DNA of 64,000 nucleotides from JASSUD01 sp031963445 (GCA_031963445.1 JASSUH010000001.1:2294001-2358000), one strand, 5' to 3'; numbered from the stretch's first letter, positions 17,020 through 25,379 are shown. Numbers and translations are program-made. Notes: generated by a model not told the origin, from the sequence alone.

Positions 17020-18297
17020 TCACTGCGCGGTAAAAACCACGTGCCCTGCTACTATTGTCATGCGTACTCGCGCTGGCAATTCATATCCTATAAATGGCGT
17101 GTTACGTCCTTGACTAATTAATGTCTCTGGCTTGACGAGCCAGTCCGCTTCAGGATTGAACAAAACCAGATCAGCTGGTGCACCAACTGCCAAGGAGCCA
17201 GCAGGCAAACCAAGTATGTGCGCTGGTGAGCTAGTGATTTTAGCCAGTGCAGCGGCCAAGTTTTGTTTCGTTTGCTGCGCCCATCTCACGGTTAATGACA
17301 ATAATAATTCAACGCCTGTTGCTCCCGCTGAGGCTTCACTAAAAGGTAAAAGCTTTTCATCATCATCAAGTGGTGTGTGATCTGAGCAGATGGCATCAAT
17401 CGTGCCATCAATTAGTGCTTCGCTTAGCGCAGCACGATCACGCTGAGCACGTAATGGAGGATCGAAGCGGCACTGTGGATTGAAATAACCAATATCGACA
17501 TCGGTTAAATGCAGATGATGTATGCCGACATCACAGGTGAGTGGCAGCCCTTCTTTTTTTGCAGCACGCACCAAAGCCACACCCGCTGCGCTTGATAAAC
17601 GCGCTAAATGCACCCGTGTGCCGGTCTCACGCATCAGTTCAAAAATTGTATGAAGCGCAATCGTTTCAGCGGCACTGGGTATATCCGCTAAGCCTAAGCG
17701 TGAGGCTACCGCACCACGCGCTGCTACGCCATGCTTAGCAAGATAGGCATCTTGCGGGCGTAGCCATACTTGATAGCCATAGGTTGCGGCATATTGCAAA
17801 GCATTCCACAACACTTGGGTGTCGAGTATCGGGGTATTCGCTTGTGAGAAACCAACGCAGCCAGCTTCTGTGAGCTCGACCATCTCAGTTAGGTTACTGC
17901 CTTTTAAACCAACGGTGAGCGCACCCAATGGATAAACTTGTGCTTGGTTTAAATTGCGGGCGCGAAACTTCAGCATTTCGACCAGCCCTGGCTCATCCAG
18001 TGTTGGATCAGTATCAGGCGGACAAACCAAGCTGGTCACGCCGCCTGCTAAGGCTGCCGCCATTTCTGATTCAAGCGTTGCTTTGTATTCATGGCCTGGT
18101 TCGCGCAAACGCACTGATAGATCGATCAAGCCTGGGATAAGCACTTGCCCCGCGGCCTCAATAACTTGATCAACGTGAAAACTCGTAGGCGCAACACCGA
18201 TACTGGCGATTTTGCCTTCAGTAACAAATAGATCGGCCTGCTTATCCATATTGGTTGCAGGGTCTATTAGGCGAGCACCTTTAATATGTAGATTCAT
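17020..18297 (-). CDS. pyrC': Dihydroorotase-like protein PyrC' (non-catalytic type)
   Basis: 425 aa amidohydrolase-fold protein. The usual metal-binding DxHxHLREPG of active dihydroorotase reads DLSVRLREPG here, so both histidines are gone; the later HCED site reads LRPQD. The SDHTPLDDDEK segment still keeps an Asp. This is the pattern of the PyrC' partner found with long-form PyrB in pseudomonads and beta-proteobacteria, which holds the aspartate transcarbamoylase complex together without catalysing the dihydroorotase step. A functional pyrC should therefore exist elsewhere. It starts 9 bases after pyrB. Assignment is confident; inactivity is inferred from the residues. Confidence 0.9.
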   Translation of the reverse strand: MNLHIKGARLIDPATNMDKQADLFVTEGKIASIGVAPTSFHVDQVIEAAGQVLIPGLIDLSVRLREPGHEYKATLESEMAAALAGGVTSLVCPPDTDPTLDEPGLVEMLKFRARNLNQAQVYPLGALTVGLKGSNLTEMVELTEAGCVGFSQANTPILDTQVLWNALQYAATYGYQVWLRPQDAYLAKHGVAARGAVASRLGLADIPSAAETIALHTIFELMRETGTRVHLARLSSAAGVALVRAAKKEGLPLTCDVGIHHLHLTDVDIGYFNPQCRFDPPLRAQRDRAALSEALIDGTIDAICSDHTPLDDDEKLLPFSEASAGATGVELLLSLTVRWAQQTKQNLAAALAKITSSPAHILGLPAGSLAVGAPADLVLFNPEADWLVKPETLISQGRNTPFIGYELPARVRMTIVAGHVVFTAQ

Positions 18298-18306
18298 GCC
18301 CGTTCC

Positions 18307-19263
18307 TTAATCTCGATTAGCAGCAACAATACTCATCACTGCCATACGTACAGCAATGCCAAAAGTGACTTGCGGCAAGATCACCGACTGCGGGCCATCG
18401 GCTACGCACGATTCAATCTCAATGCCACGATTCATGGGGCCTGGATGCATCACTATCGCATCTGACTTAGCCTTAGCAAGCCGCTCAGCCGTTAGGCCCC
18501 AGCTTTTAAAATATTCTTGCGCTGAAGGGAGTAAGGCGCCGCTCATCCTTTCTTTTTGCAGCCGCAAAATAATCACCACATCGACATCTTTCAGCCCTGC
18601 TTCCATGTCATGAAACACATGCACGCCAAGCTGCTCAAGTTCTGCTGGCAGCAATGTACGTGGGCCAATGGCGCGGATTTCAGGTACCCCAAGGGTCGTC
18701 ATTGCATGAATCGCCGAGCGTGCCACGCGTGAATGCAAAATATCGCCGACGATGGCCACCCGCAGCTGAGTGAAATCACGCTTGTAGTGACGAATCGTAT
18801 ACATATCAAGCAGCGCTTGCGTGGGATGTGCATGCCGCCCATCACCTGCATTGATGACGTGCACATGCGGCGGGCAATGCTGCGCGACCAGATAAGGTGC
18901 GCCACTCGCACTATGACGCACGACAAACATATCGGCCTGCATCGCACAAAGATTATTGATCGTGTCGAGCAACGATTCGCCTTTGCTGGCTGATGAAGCT
19001 TGAATATTCAGATTCAGTACATCAGCAGAAAGGCGTTTGGCAGCAATTTCAAAGGTGGTACGAGTACGAGTTGAGTTTTCAAAAAATAAATTGAAAACCG
19101 TTTTGCCACGCAACAGCGGAACTTTTTTGACCTCTTGGTCAGTCAAGCTGACAAATTGTTCAGCAGTATCAAGAATCTGCCCAACAATGTCGCGCGGCAA
19201 ACCTTCTGTTGTGAGCAGATGCTTAAGTTCACCGTTTTTAGTAAGCTGCAGAAGATTTTTCAT
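18307..19263 (-). CDS. pyrB: Aspartate carbamoyltransferase catalytic subunit
   Basis: 318 aa, first committed step of pyrimidine synthesis (carbamoyl phosphate plus aspartate). Active-site motifs are intact: FENSTRTRTTFE for carbamoyl phosphate, ASKGESLLDT, DGRHAHPTQALLDMYTI, and MHPGPMNRGIEIE. No pyrI regulatory chain is nearby; the partner is the adjacent PyrC'. In free-living Burkholderia a pyrR gene usually lies just upstream; here only 32 bases separate pyrB from ruvX, so pyrR has been lost from this position. Confidence 0.96.
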   Translation of the reverse strand: MKNLLQLTKNGELKHLLTTEGLPRDIVGQILDTAEQFVSLTDQEVKKVPLLRGKTVFNLFFENSTRTRTTFEIAAKRLSADVLNLNIQASSASKGESLLDTINNLCAMQADMFVVRHSASGAPYLVAQHCPPHVHVINAGDGRHAHPTQALLDMYTIRHYKRDFTQLRVAIVGDILHSRVARSAIHAMTTLGVPEIRAIGPRTLLPAELEQLGVHVFHDMEAGLKDVDVVIILRLQKERMSGALLPSAQEYFKSWGLTAERLAKAKSDAIVMHPGPMNRGIEIESCVADGPQSVILPQVTFGIAVRMAVMSIVAANRD

Positions 19264-19295
19264 TAGATGGGAATAGCGCAGTTATTTATCTAGAT

Positions 19296-19700
19296 TTATC
19301 GAACACAACTCGATTCATCAAAAAATTGTTGCAGAATAATGCGAGCGGCTTCTGCATCTCGCGCATGATTAGATTGATTAGCGTCGGCCGCCACCGATGA
19401 ATAGCGCTCATCGACCCACACCACGGGCAAACCAAAACGCTCATGCAGTTTCGTCCCAAAACGTTGTGCTTGCTGCGTCATATGATGCGGCTTGCCATCT
19501 GGATAGTAAGGTATCCCGACCACTAGCGTATCCGGCTGCCATTCTTTAATTAAGGCACCCACCGCCTCAAAGCGATAAACCCGATTACGGTTTTCCAATA
19601 CCGTTAAAGCCTGCGCCGAGCGCATCAGCATGTTGCCAAGCGCGACACCAATGCGTTTTTCACCATAATCAAAAGCCAACAACATAGATGCACCTTGCAT
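19296..19700 (-). CDS. ruvX: YqgF/RuvX family putative Holliday junction resolvase
   Basis: 134 aa, RNase H-fold protein implicated in pre-16S rRNA 5' processing and possibly Holliday junction resolution. The conserved acidic sites are visible: LAFDYGEKRIGVALGN, LVVGIPYYPDG, VWVDERYSS and the C-terminal HARDAEAARIIL. Length matches. It lies downstream of yqgE as in most proteobacteria, but a family 1 palindromic element (19749-19850) has been inserted between the two. Confidence 0.92.
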   Translation of the reverse strand: MQGASMLLAFDYGEKRIGVALGNMLMRSAQALTVLENRNRVYRFEAVGALIKEWQPDTLVVGIPYYPDGKPHHMTQQAQRFGTKLHERFGLPVVWVDERYSSVAADANQSNHARDAEAARIILQQFFDESSCVR

Positions 19701-19748
19701 AAACTTTTACACGCTAGCGAGCTTCTTTATTCTGAATACCCAGCTAAA

Positions 19749-19850
19749 AGCCTGTCTAGGATTTCCCTGGTGCCCTCGCGCCGCCGCAGACAGTACAAAG
19801 CGTACGGCAAGGCGGCGCGAGGGCGCCAGGGAAGCCCTAAACAGGTTCTA
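19749..19850. repeat. Palindromic element, family 1
   Basis: About 102 bp with ends CCTGTCTAGGATTTCCCTGG and CCAGGGAAGCCCTAAACAGG plus an inner GC-rich imperfect palindrome built around CGCCGCCGCAGACAGTAC and GTACGGCAAGGCGGCG. It ends three bases before the yqgE stop codon. Confidence 0.88.
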
Positions 19851-19853
19851 AAT

Positions 19854-20429
19854 TTAGGCGTGGCCTGCTTCGGCGGATAACATCGAGGGTGACACCCCAA
19901 GTAAACCAAGGGCCGCACTAAAGCGTTGTTCAGGCGGTACGTCAAAGAGAATGCTTGGGTCGGCTGGCACAGTTAACCAACCATTACGCCCAATTTCTTC
20001 TTCAAGCTGCCCGGCTCCCCAGCCTGCATGACCTAGCGTGAACAGAAATTTATGCGGGCCTTTACCTCGTGCTACTGCTTCTAGCACGTCTTTTGAAGTC
20101 GTCATCGCTAAACCGCCTGGCACTAGCATCGACGATAGAAACTGATCATCAGTGGGTTCATGTAACACAAAGCCCCGTTCAGTTTGCACGGGGCCACCAA
20201 AATAAACCGGCACTTGCGCAAGCAATGCAAGCTCACACGTTAAATCAAGCCGCTTAAAAAGTGTTTTCAAATCTAGATCAGTCGGCCGGTTGATCACTAA
20301 TCCAAGCGCACCACGTTCACTGTGCTCACACAAATAAACTACGGTGCCAGAAAAAGTCCCATCGGCCATTTTCGGCATAGCAATTAAAAAGTGATTGGTT
20401 AAATCGATGCGCTCGAGTGAATTGATCAT
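19854..20429 (-). CDS. yqgE: YqgE/AlgH family protein (UPF0301)
   Basis: 191 aa from ATG at 20429. The conserved family start is LTNHFLIAMPKM followed by SGTVVYLCEHSERGALGLVINRP, then VYFGGPVQTERGFVLH, FTLGHAGWGAGQLEEEI. An in-frame ATG at 20546 would add 39 residues, but those codons overlap the family 3 repeat (20503-20654) and are unlike any YqgE, so the shorter form is preferred; its length is standard. Function in bacteria is poorly known; it is commonly linked with ruvX. The TAA stop abuts the family 1 element. Confidence 0.9.
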   Translation of the reverse strand: MINSLERIDLTNHFLIAMPKMADGTFSGTVVYLCEHSERGALGLVINRPTDLDLKTLFKRLDLTCELALLAQVPVYFGGPVQTERGFVLHEPTDDQFLSSMLVPGGLAMTTSKDVLEAVARGKGPHKFLFTLGHAGWGAGQLEEEIGRNGWLTVPADPSILFDVPPEQRFSAALGLLGVSPSMLSAEAGHA

Positions 20430-20502
20430 AATTAGATGTTTATAAACTGTTTGCAGATTTAGGACCGGTTCAAGATCTAAAAGCTTGTTGACGATTTTTC
20501 TA

Positions 20503-20654
20503 CGAGCCTGTTCATCGTCTCTAGAAATCACCCTTAAGGCCGTCATGTTGGGGTTCCTTCGTCACCCCAACCTATGAACATTGCCAAAATTGTAGGTTGG
20601 GGTGACGAAGGAACCCCAACACAACCCACTTTTGAAGATTTTTAACAGACTCTA
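20503..20654. repeat. Palindromic element, family 3 (GTTGGGGTTCC type)
   Basis: About 152 bp. The core is a long inverted repeat: GTTGGGGTTCCTTCGTCACC and its complement GGTGACGAAGGAACCCCAAC flank a small loop. Outside it are asymmetric arms, GAGCCTGTTCATCGTCTC on one side and CCCACTTTTGAAGATTTT then CAGACTCTA on the other. Other copies: 30036-30090, 37157-37322, 37600-37806 and 51630-51770. Confidence 0.85.
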
Positions 20655-20719
20655 AAAGCACTATCTCAATGGTAAGTAAATCTACCACCATAAGCGGTAC
20701 GTTATGCGGCTGATTTAGG

Positions 20720-20794
20720 CTTCTTTGCATAACGCCAAGAGCTTGCATGCTTGACTAATACAATTAGTCCTTGCGATGAGGCAGAGGCTCTTTA
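20720..20794. repeat. Partial family 2b element
   Basis: CTTCTTTGCATAACG at the left and GCAGAGGCTCTTTA at the right are imperfectly complementary, as in family 2b ends. The right end contains the TAA stop of the gene at 20792-22180. Confidence 0.5.
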
Positions 20795-22180
20795 GCATTC
20801 ATCCATGCTTTCAATAAATTCGGTCAGCTGAGCACAATAATCTTCAGGTATTTCATCAGGTAATCTACCTGATGAAAATTGCTTTAGCTTCTCTTCTAGA
20901 ATGGCACTACCCTCTTGCAAAACCTCAGGGCTAGGCACCTCAATCAGCTGCGCAGCAATATACGCATAGCGCCGCCAGGCCAGCCCAAGCATCTCAGCTA
21001 ACCAAGCCAGTTTAACTAGACCAATCTGAGATGCCAACGTTGTTAGCCAATAGGCCGACTCTGAAGCTTGCAACGCTAGGCCGGCTTGAGGTTTATCGCT
21101 TGCCATCGCTGCGTCGGTGTATTTAGCTAAGGTAGCAACAGATAAATCAGCCATCGCTAAAAAATCTTCATAAGCGCCCTGGGTTACCGCCAACGCGCCA
21201 ATTTGCTGGGATGTGCTGTTATCTGCTTCATACAGAAGTTGCATGCCTTTTGTATATTCTGCAACTTGCTCTTCATCGAAATCAAGCTGCCGCCAGGCAA
21301 CACTCAGCCCATAATCACGCAACAGCTGCACATATTCGCCGCTATTAGGCGCAGCTCCCTCTATGGCAAAGGCACGCCACAATAATGCGACGCTTGCCCG
21401 TACCACCGAAGAAGGAGCGCGTGCTATCCCATTAGCCGCTTCAATTTGTTTCATTTGCTTCATTTGCTCATGGAGCAGCAAATTGTAGCGGGCGTAAAGC
21501 CGCTTCGCATGCTCATCATAAGCGCAGCCTGCTTGCAGCTGAGCACGTAAGCAGGCACTTGCCAAATGCCAGAAATTGTATGGAGAGGGATGGGCTAACG
21601 CGGCTAAACATTCATTTAGCTCTTCTAGTGCAATCTCGGTTGACGGGGGTATTTGCTGGGCTGAAGTGCGCAGCACAATCAGTAACGCCTGCTCATAGCG
21701 CTCACGTATTGAGATGATGTCATCAGCTTTTAATTCAGTACGTAGCCATGCTTGGGGAACTAGACGTTCAGCAAGTGCAAATTCATCAAAAGAAATAAAG
21801 GGAATCATCGCTGAGCGCTCAGGATTGGCGCTCGCGGATAGCACACGGTAATGCTCGATAAGCTGTGTTGAGCAGGCTAGCTCATTGAGATTGCAGCGAC
21901 ACAACGCTTGCGTAAAATCGATTAGTGCAGCTTCAAATGAGGGACGTTGTTCCTCATCATCAATCATAAACGGCACTGCCGTTAATAATGCTTGATTGAA
22001 ACGTGCTGCATGCTGCCAGCCTGCAGCGCGCAGCGCCTGCTCGGATTGCTGAAGCAAGTGGCTTAGATCAGCTGAGTCAAGCGTAGCGCATGCCGCTTTG
22101 AGTGCTTGCTCAGCTTCTAGCACAGCACCTTTGCGCGAATTTAAAAGTGTTTGAATAGGCACGGATTGAGGTTTAAGCAA
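20792..22180 (-). CDS. Helical protein, possible relic of ChpA/PilL-like kinase N-terminus
   Basis: 462 aa, almost all alpha-helical and Ala/Leu/Glu-rich, with no transmembrane segment and no catalytic motif that I recognise. In free-living Burkholderia the space between yqgE and the rubredoxin gene holds a chemosensory cluster (pilG, pilH, pilI, pilJ and a CheA/ChpA-type kinase). The segment FWHLASACLRAQLQAG then LYARYNLLLHEQ is reminiscent of the non-catalytic N-terminal region of ChpA/FimL. I infer that this is what remains of that kinase after loss of the Hpt, kinase and receiver domains, either a FimL-like protein or a decaying remnant. The stop codon lies in a repeat. Identity is uncertain. 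Confidence 0.45.
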   Translation of the reverse strand: MLKPQSVPIQTLLNSRKGAVLEAEQALKAACATLDSADLSHLLQQSEQALRAAGWQHAARFNQALLTAVPFMIDDEEQRPSFEAALIDFTQALCRCNLNELACSTQLIEHYRVLSASANPERSAMIPFISFDEFALAERLVPQAWLRTELKADDIISIRERYEQALLIVLRTSAQQIPPSTEIALEELNECLAALAHPSPYNFWHLASACLRAQLQAGCAYDEHAKRLYARYNLLLHEQMKQMKQIEAANGIARAPSSVVRASVALLWRAFAIEGAAPNSGEYVQLLRDYGLSVAWRQLDFDEEQVAEYTKGMQLLYEADNSTSQQIGALAVTQGAYEDFLAMADLSVATLAKYTDAAMASDKPQAGLALQASESAYWLTTLASQIGLVKLAWLAEMLGLAWRRYAYIAAQLIEVPSPEVLQEGSAILEEKLKQFSSGRLPDEIPEDYCAQLTEFIESMDEC

Positions 22181-22198
22181 AATTTCTTAAGGGTGGGC

Positions 22199-22318
22199 TA
22201 AGGAGGCGCTGAATGAATCGGGGACAAAGAACACCTTTGCTGCCACTACGCTAGCATGGCAAGGAGAGAGTGCGACACCGCTCCCGGCTTATTGTCTACG
22301 TTATTCAGCGCGTCCCTA
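22199..22318. repeat. Palindromic element, family 2a
   Basis: About 120 bp. Left end TAAGGAGGCGCTGAATGAAT, right end CGTTATTCAGCGCGTCCCTA. The interior has CACCTTTGCTGCCACTACGC, shared with the copy at 22491. It lies just upstream of the gene starting at 22180. Confidence 0.78.
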
Positions 22319-22490
22319 ATCCAAGTAACGCTCAATCAATTGTAGAGCCTGTTTATCCTTCTGCAAAGGAGTCTGATCAATCCTTCGGCTTCTATACACG
22401 CAAACCCATGCTATTTTTCCCCTCACAGCACGAGGGCAATTTTTAGGTGAGTCTGACATCTTTTGAGAGAAGCTTTTTGAATGACAGCCT

Positions 22491-22605
22491 TAAGGAAGCG
22501 CTGAATAAATCGGGAGTAAGACATGCCTTTGCTGCCATTACACTAGTGCTCAATGTAAAAAAGGAAGGTTATCCTGCAGCTCCCGGCTTACTCAACCTTT
22601 CCTTA
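22491..22605. repeat. Palindromic element, family 2a
   Basis: About 115 bp. Left end TAAGGAAGCGCTGAATAAAT, right end CTCCCGGCTTACTCAACCTT then TCCTTA. Its right end overlaps the start of the following family 1 element by three bases, so two families form a composite here. The 525-base gap 22181-22705 is otherwise empty; 22319-22490 contains only the isolated word AGAGCCTGTTTA near 22345. Confidence 0.82.
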
Positions 22606-22710
22606 GAACCTGTTTAGGCTTTCCCTGGCGGTCTCGCGCCGCCGCAGACAGTACAAAACTTACGGCAAAGCGGCGCGAGGGCGCCAGGGAAAGCCTAAAC
22701 AGGTTCTAAA
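22603..22710. repeat. Palindromic element, family 1
   Basis: 108 bp, the best-preserved copy of family 1. The ends TTAGAACCTGTTTAGGCTTT and AAAGCCTAAACAGGTTCTAA are exact inverted repeats. The inner part carries the GCCGCCGCAGACAGTAC and CGGCAAAGCGGCGCGAGG modules. The TAG stop of the rubredoxin gene is provided by the outer end. Confidence 0.92.
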
Positions 22711-22876
22711 TGGAGATCATTTCAAAATCTTCCTTACGCGCGCCGCATTCAGGGCATGTCCAATTTTCTGGCACATCTTCCCAGCGCGTGCCTGGGGCAA
22801 TTCCCTCTTCAGGCAACCCAGCTTCTTCATCATAAATCCAACCACAAATCAGACACATCCAACTTTTGTATTCCAT
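22706..22876 (-). CDS. rubA: Rubredoxin
   Basis: 56 aa. Sequence starts MEYKSWMCLICGWIYDE and carries both CxxCG knuckles (CLICG and CPECG) that bind a single iron, plus the conserved aromatic residues around them (WIYDEE, WEDVPENWTCPECG). A small cytosolic electron carrier. Length is typical. The gene keeps the place it has in Burkholderia, next to the lost chemosensory cluster. The stop codon TAG is formed by the outer end of the adjacent family 1 element, so the C-terminus (FEMISI) may have been altered by insertion. Confidence 0.93.
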   Translation of the reverse strand: MEYKSWMCLICGWIYDEEAGLPEEGIAPGTRWEDVPENWTCPECGARKEDFEMISI

Positions 22877-22953
22877 TTCTATTCTTTCTTAATCGATGCG
22901 TAATAAGCTCAAAGATGAGATGTTAGCGTGTTGTCGTAGCACTGCCTAGGCGC

Positions 22954-23008
22954 ACTAAAGATAAAAAACCCGCAGTTCACAAAACACTGCGGGTTTTTTA
23001 TCTTTAGT
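22954..23008. terminator. Bidirectional intrinsic terminator between groEL and rubA
   Basis: A perfect 23-bp stem (22954-22976 with 22986-23008) and a 9-base loop. The GC core CCCGCAGT/ACTGCGGG is flanked by A6 and T6 runs, so it can stop transcription from both sides. It probably ends groESL transcription on the minus strand. Confidence 0.88.
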
Positions 23009-23102
23009 ACCTGTTTAGAATTTCCTGATAACGTTGCACCTCGTGCGAGAACGTATGTACTGGCCACAAAAGCTGCACGCTTTTAGGAAGGTTCTAAACA
23101 GA
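23008..23102. repeat. Diverged palindromic element with family 1 ends
   Basis: Ends ACCTGTTTAGAATTTCCT and AGGAAGGTTCTAAACAG are near inverted repeats; the GC-rich interior of family 1 is replaced by GTTGCACCTCGTGCGAGAAC and CTGGCCACAAAAGC. About 95 bp, downstream of groEL. Confidence 0.6.
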
Positions 23103-23105
23103 TTT

Positions 23106-23136
23106 TTAGACAGCGCTTCATAGAAGCGCTGTCTAA
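23106..23136. other. Perfect 14-bp hairpin 3' of groEL
   Basis: TTAGACAGCGCTTC and GAAGCGCTGTCTAA are separated by three bases. On the groEL strand it is not followed by a run of T, so it may protect the mRNA 3' end rather than terminate. Confidence 0.7.
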
Positions 23137-23152
23137 GCAAGGGCATATCAAA

Positions 23153-24799
23153 TTACATATCCATGCCCATGCCGCCCATACCACCCATGCCGCCGCCCAT
23201 GCCAGCAGCTGGACCGTCTTCTTTAGCTGTCTCGAACACAGCGCAGTTCGTGGTAAGCAACAAGCCAGAAACGGAAGCAGCATTTTGCAGTGCAGTGCGG
23301 GTTACTTTGGTTGGGTCAACCACACCGGCCTCAACGAGATCGCCGTACTCACCAGTAGCTGCGTTGTAGCCAAAGTTACCTTTACCTTCAACAACTTTTG
23401 CTACTACGATACCTGGCTCTTCACCACCGTTGATCACGATCTGACGCAGAGGCTCTTCGAGGGCACGCAATACGATGTGGATACCAGCGTCTTGATCAGC
23501 ATTTTTGCCTTTCAAGTTAATAATCGCTTGACGCGCTCTGATGAGTGCTACACCACCGCCAGGGACGATACCTTCTTCGACTGCAGCGCGGGTTGCATGC
23601 AATGCATCTTCAACACGTGCTTTCTTCTCTTTCATTTCAACTTCAGTTGCCGCGCCAACTTTAATGAGTGCGACACCACCGGCTAATTTAGCCACACGCT
23701 CTTGCAGTTTTTCACGGTCGTAGTCTGACGTTGCAGCTTCAATTTGCGCGTTGATTTGCTTAACACGTGCGTCGATGTTTTTCTCATCGCCCATACCATC
23801 GATGATGGTTGTTTTTTCTTTGCCAACTTCGATGCGTTTAGCTTGACCTAACTCGTTGAGCGTTGCTTTCTCAAGCGTCAGCCCGGTTTCTTCAGCGATA
23901 ACTTGACCGCCGGCCAAAATCGCAATGTCTTCAAGCATCGCTTTACGACGATCACCAAAACCAGGCGCTTTAACAGCGACTGTTTTCAGAATGCCGCGGA
24001 TGTTATTCACGACTAACGTCGCGAGTGCTTCACCTTCCACATCTTCAGCGATGATCAGCAACGGACGGCTGGTCTTAGCAACTTGCTCAAGAACAGGGAG
24101 CAATTCACGGATGTTGGAAATCTTCTTGTCGTGCAACAAGATGTAAGGATTGTCGAGAATCGCAACTTGCTTATCAGGATTGTTGATAAAGTAAGGAGAC
24201 AGATAACCACGATCAAATTCCATCCCTTCAACGACTTCGAGTTCGTCAGCGAGTGATTTACCATCTTCAACGGTAATCACACCTTCTTTACCTACTTTAT
24301 CCATCGCTTCGGCAATGCGCTCACCCACTGAGGTATCGCTATTGGCAGAGATCGAACCTACTTGAGCAATTTCTTTACGTGTTGTGCAAGGTTTGCTGAT
24401 GTTTCCAAGTTCAGTCACGACAGCAGCTACAGCTTGGTCGATACCACGCTTTAGATCCATTGGGTTTCTGCCAGCTACTACGTGCTTGCGGCCTTCGGTA
24501 ACGATTGCTTGCGCGAGCAACGTTGCGGTAGTGGTGCCATCACCAGCGTTGTCGCTAGTTTTGGAAGCCACTTCTTTGACGAGTTGAGCGCCAATATCTT
24601 GCAATTTGTCTTTCAATTTCTCAATTGCTTTAGCGACTGACACACCGTCTTTGGTGATAGAAGGCGCGCCAAAGCTACGCTCGATCACAACATTAAGACC
24701 TTTCGGGCCAAGGGTAACTTTGACTGCATTAGCGAGGATGTTGACACCTTCAACAATCTTGTCGCGTGCAACATCGCCAATTACGACTTCTTTAGACAT
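23153..24799 (-). CDS. groEL: Chaperonin GroEL (60 kDa)
   Basis: 548 aa, ATP-driven protein-folding chamber subunit. Visible: KEVVIGDVARDKIVEGVN at the N-terminus, the ATP site GDGTTTATLLAQ, AGRNPMDLKRGID, GGVALIRVG-like segments and the GGM-rich flexible tail GMGGGMGGMGGMGMDM. Length is standard. It follows groES by 161 bases, part of which is a diverged repeat. Endosymbionts often express GroEL heavily to buffer weakly folding proteins; the strong upstream signals fit this. Confidence 0.98.
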   Translation of the reverse strand: MSKEVVIGDVARDKIVEGVNILANAVKVTLGPKGLNVVIERSFGAPSITKDGVSVAKAIEKLKDKLQDIGAQLVKEVASKTSDNAGDGTTTATLLAQAIVTEGRKHVVAGRNPMDLKRGIDQAVAAVVTELGNISKPCTTRKEIAQVGSISANSDTSVGERIAEAMDKVGKEGVITVEDGKSLADELEVVEGMEFDRGYLSPYFINNPDKQVAILDNPYILLHDKKISNIRELLPVLEQVAKTSRPLLIIAEDVEGEALATLVVNNIRGILKTVAVKAPGFGDRRKAMLEDIAILAGGQVIAEETGLTLEKATLNELGQAKRIEVGKEKTTIIDGMGDEKNIDARVKQINAQIEAATSDYDREKLQERVAKLAGGVALIKVGAATEVEMKEKKARVEDALHATRAAVEEGIVPGGGVALIRARQAIINLKGKNADQDAGIHIVLRALEEPLRQIVINGGEEPGIVVAKVVEGKGNFGYNAATGEYGDLVEAGVVDPTKVTRTALQNAASVSGLLLTTNCAVFETAKEDGPAAGMGGGMGGMGGMGMDM

Positions 24800-24835
24800 A
24801 TTTAGCTCCTAGAATTCTCTAAATCTTACGGAAAG

Positions 24836-24923
24836 TCTGCATAACTTGTGAGTAACGTTATGCCTCTCTTTTTTTGCAGCAGTACTGAGGGACTAGCAGC
24901 AAAGGCATCACTTAGCGTTGGTT
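24836..24923. repeat. Diverged family 2b element inside groESL
   Basis: In the groES-groEL gap: CTGCATAACTTGTGAGTAAC and GTTATGCCTCTC form one half; GCAGCAAAGGCATCACTTAG matches the internal module of families 2a/2b. Ends are eroded. Confidence 0.45.
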
Positions 24924-24961
24924 TAGCCGACTTTCGTTATAAACCATTAAAGCAAAATGGA

Positions 24962-25264
24962 TTAGTTCAACACCACAGCCATGACATCTTCTTCACGTAT
25001 GACGAGTAACTCTTCACCATCAATTTTGATAGTTTGCGCTGCGTATTTACCAAACAGCACACGGTCACCCACCTTAACGTCAAGCGCTACAGGTACGCCT
25101 TTTTCATCTTTTTTGCCAGGACCTACCGCTAATACTTCACCTTGATCAGGTTTTTCAGCTGCCGCGCCAGGAAGCACGATGCCTGAAGCTGTTTTAGTTT
25201 CTTCAGCCTCACGTTTAATAATGATGCGATCATTTAGTGGGCGAAGTTTATGTTTATTTGACAT
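24962..25264 (-). CDS. groES: Co-chaperonin GroES (10 kDa)
   Basis: 100 aa, the lid of the GroEL chamber. Conserved segments: LRPLNDRIIIKREAEETKTA with the mobile loop ASGIVLPGAAAEKPDQG, then GKYAAQTIKIDGEELLV. A short N-terminal extension (MSNKHK) makes it slightly longer than the common 96-97 residues. First gene of the groESL operon, preceded by a CIRCE operator and two promoter types. Confidence 0.97.
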   Translation of the reverse strand: MSNKHKLRPLNDRIIIKREAEETKTASGIVLPGAAAEKPDQGEVLAVGPGKKDEKGVPVALDVKVGDRVLFGKYAAQTIKIDGEELLVIREEDVMAVVLN

Positions 25265-25379
25265 ATATTCCTCTTAATGGAAATGCGAGAATATTGAGTA
25301 TTCTTTGCGGACAGTTCGCGCAGAAATCTAAAGTCTTCCTCAGAAGGTAGAAAATAAAAATCTGCTGCAATGAATTCTC

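Noticed and set aside
20430..20546. 39-residue extension of yqgE
   Set aside because: Its first codons lie in the family 3 repeat and no YqgE has such residues; ATG at 20429 gives the standard length.
23163..24812. Open frames on the plus strand opposite groEL
   Set aside because: Low-complexity Ser/Thr/Ala products that mirror groEL codons.
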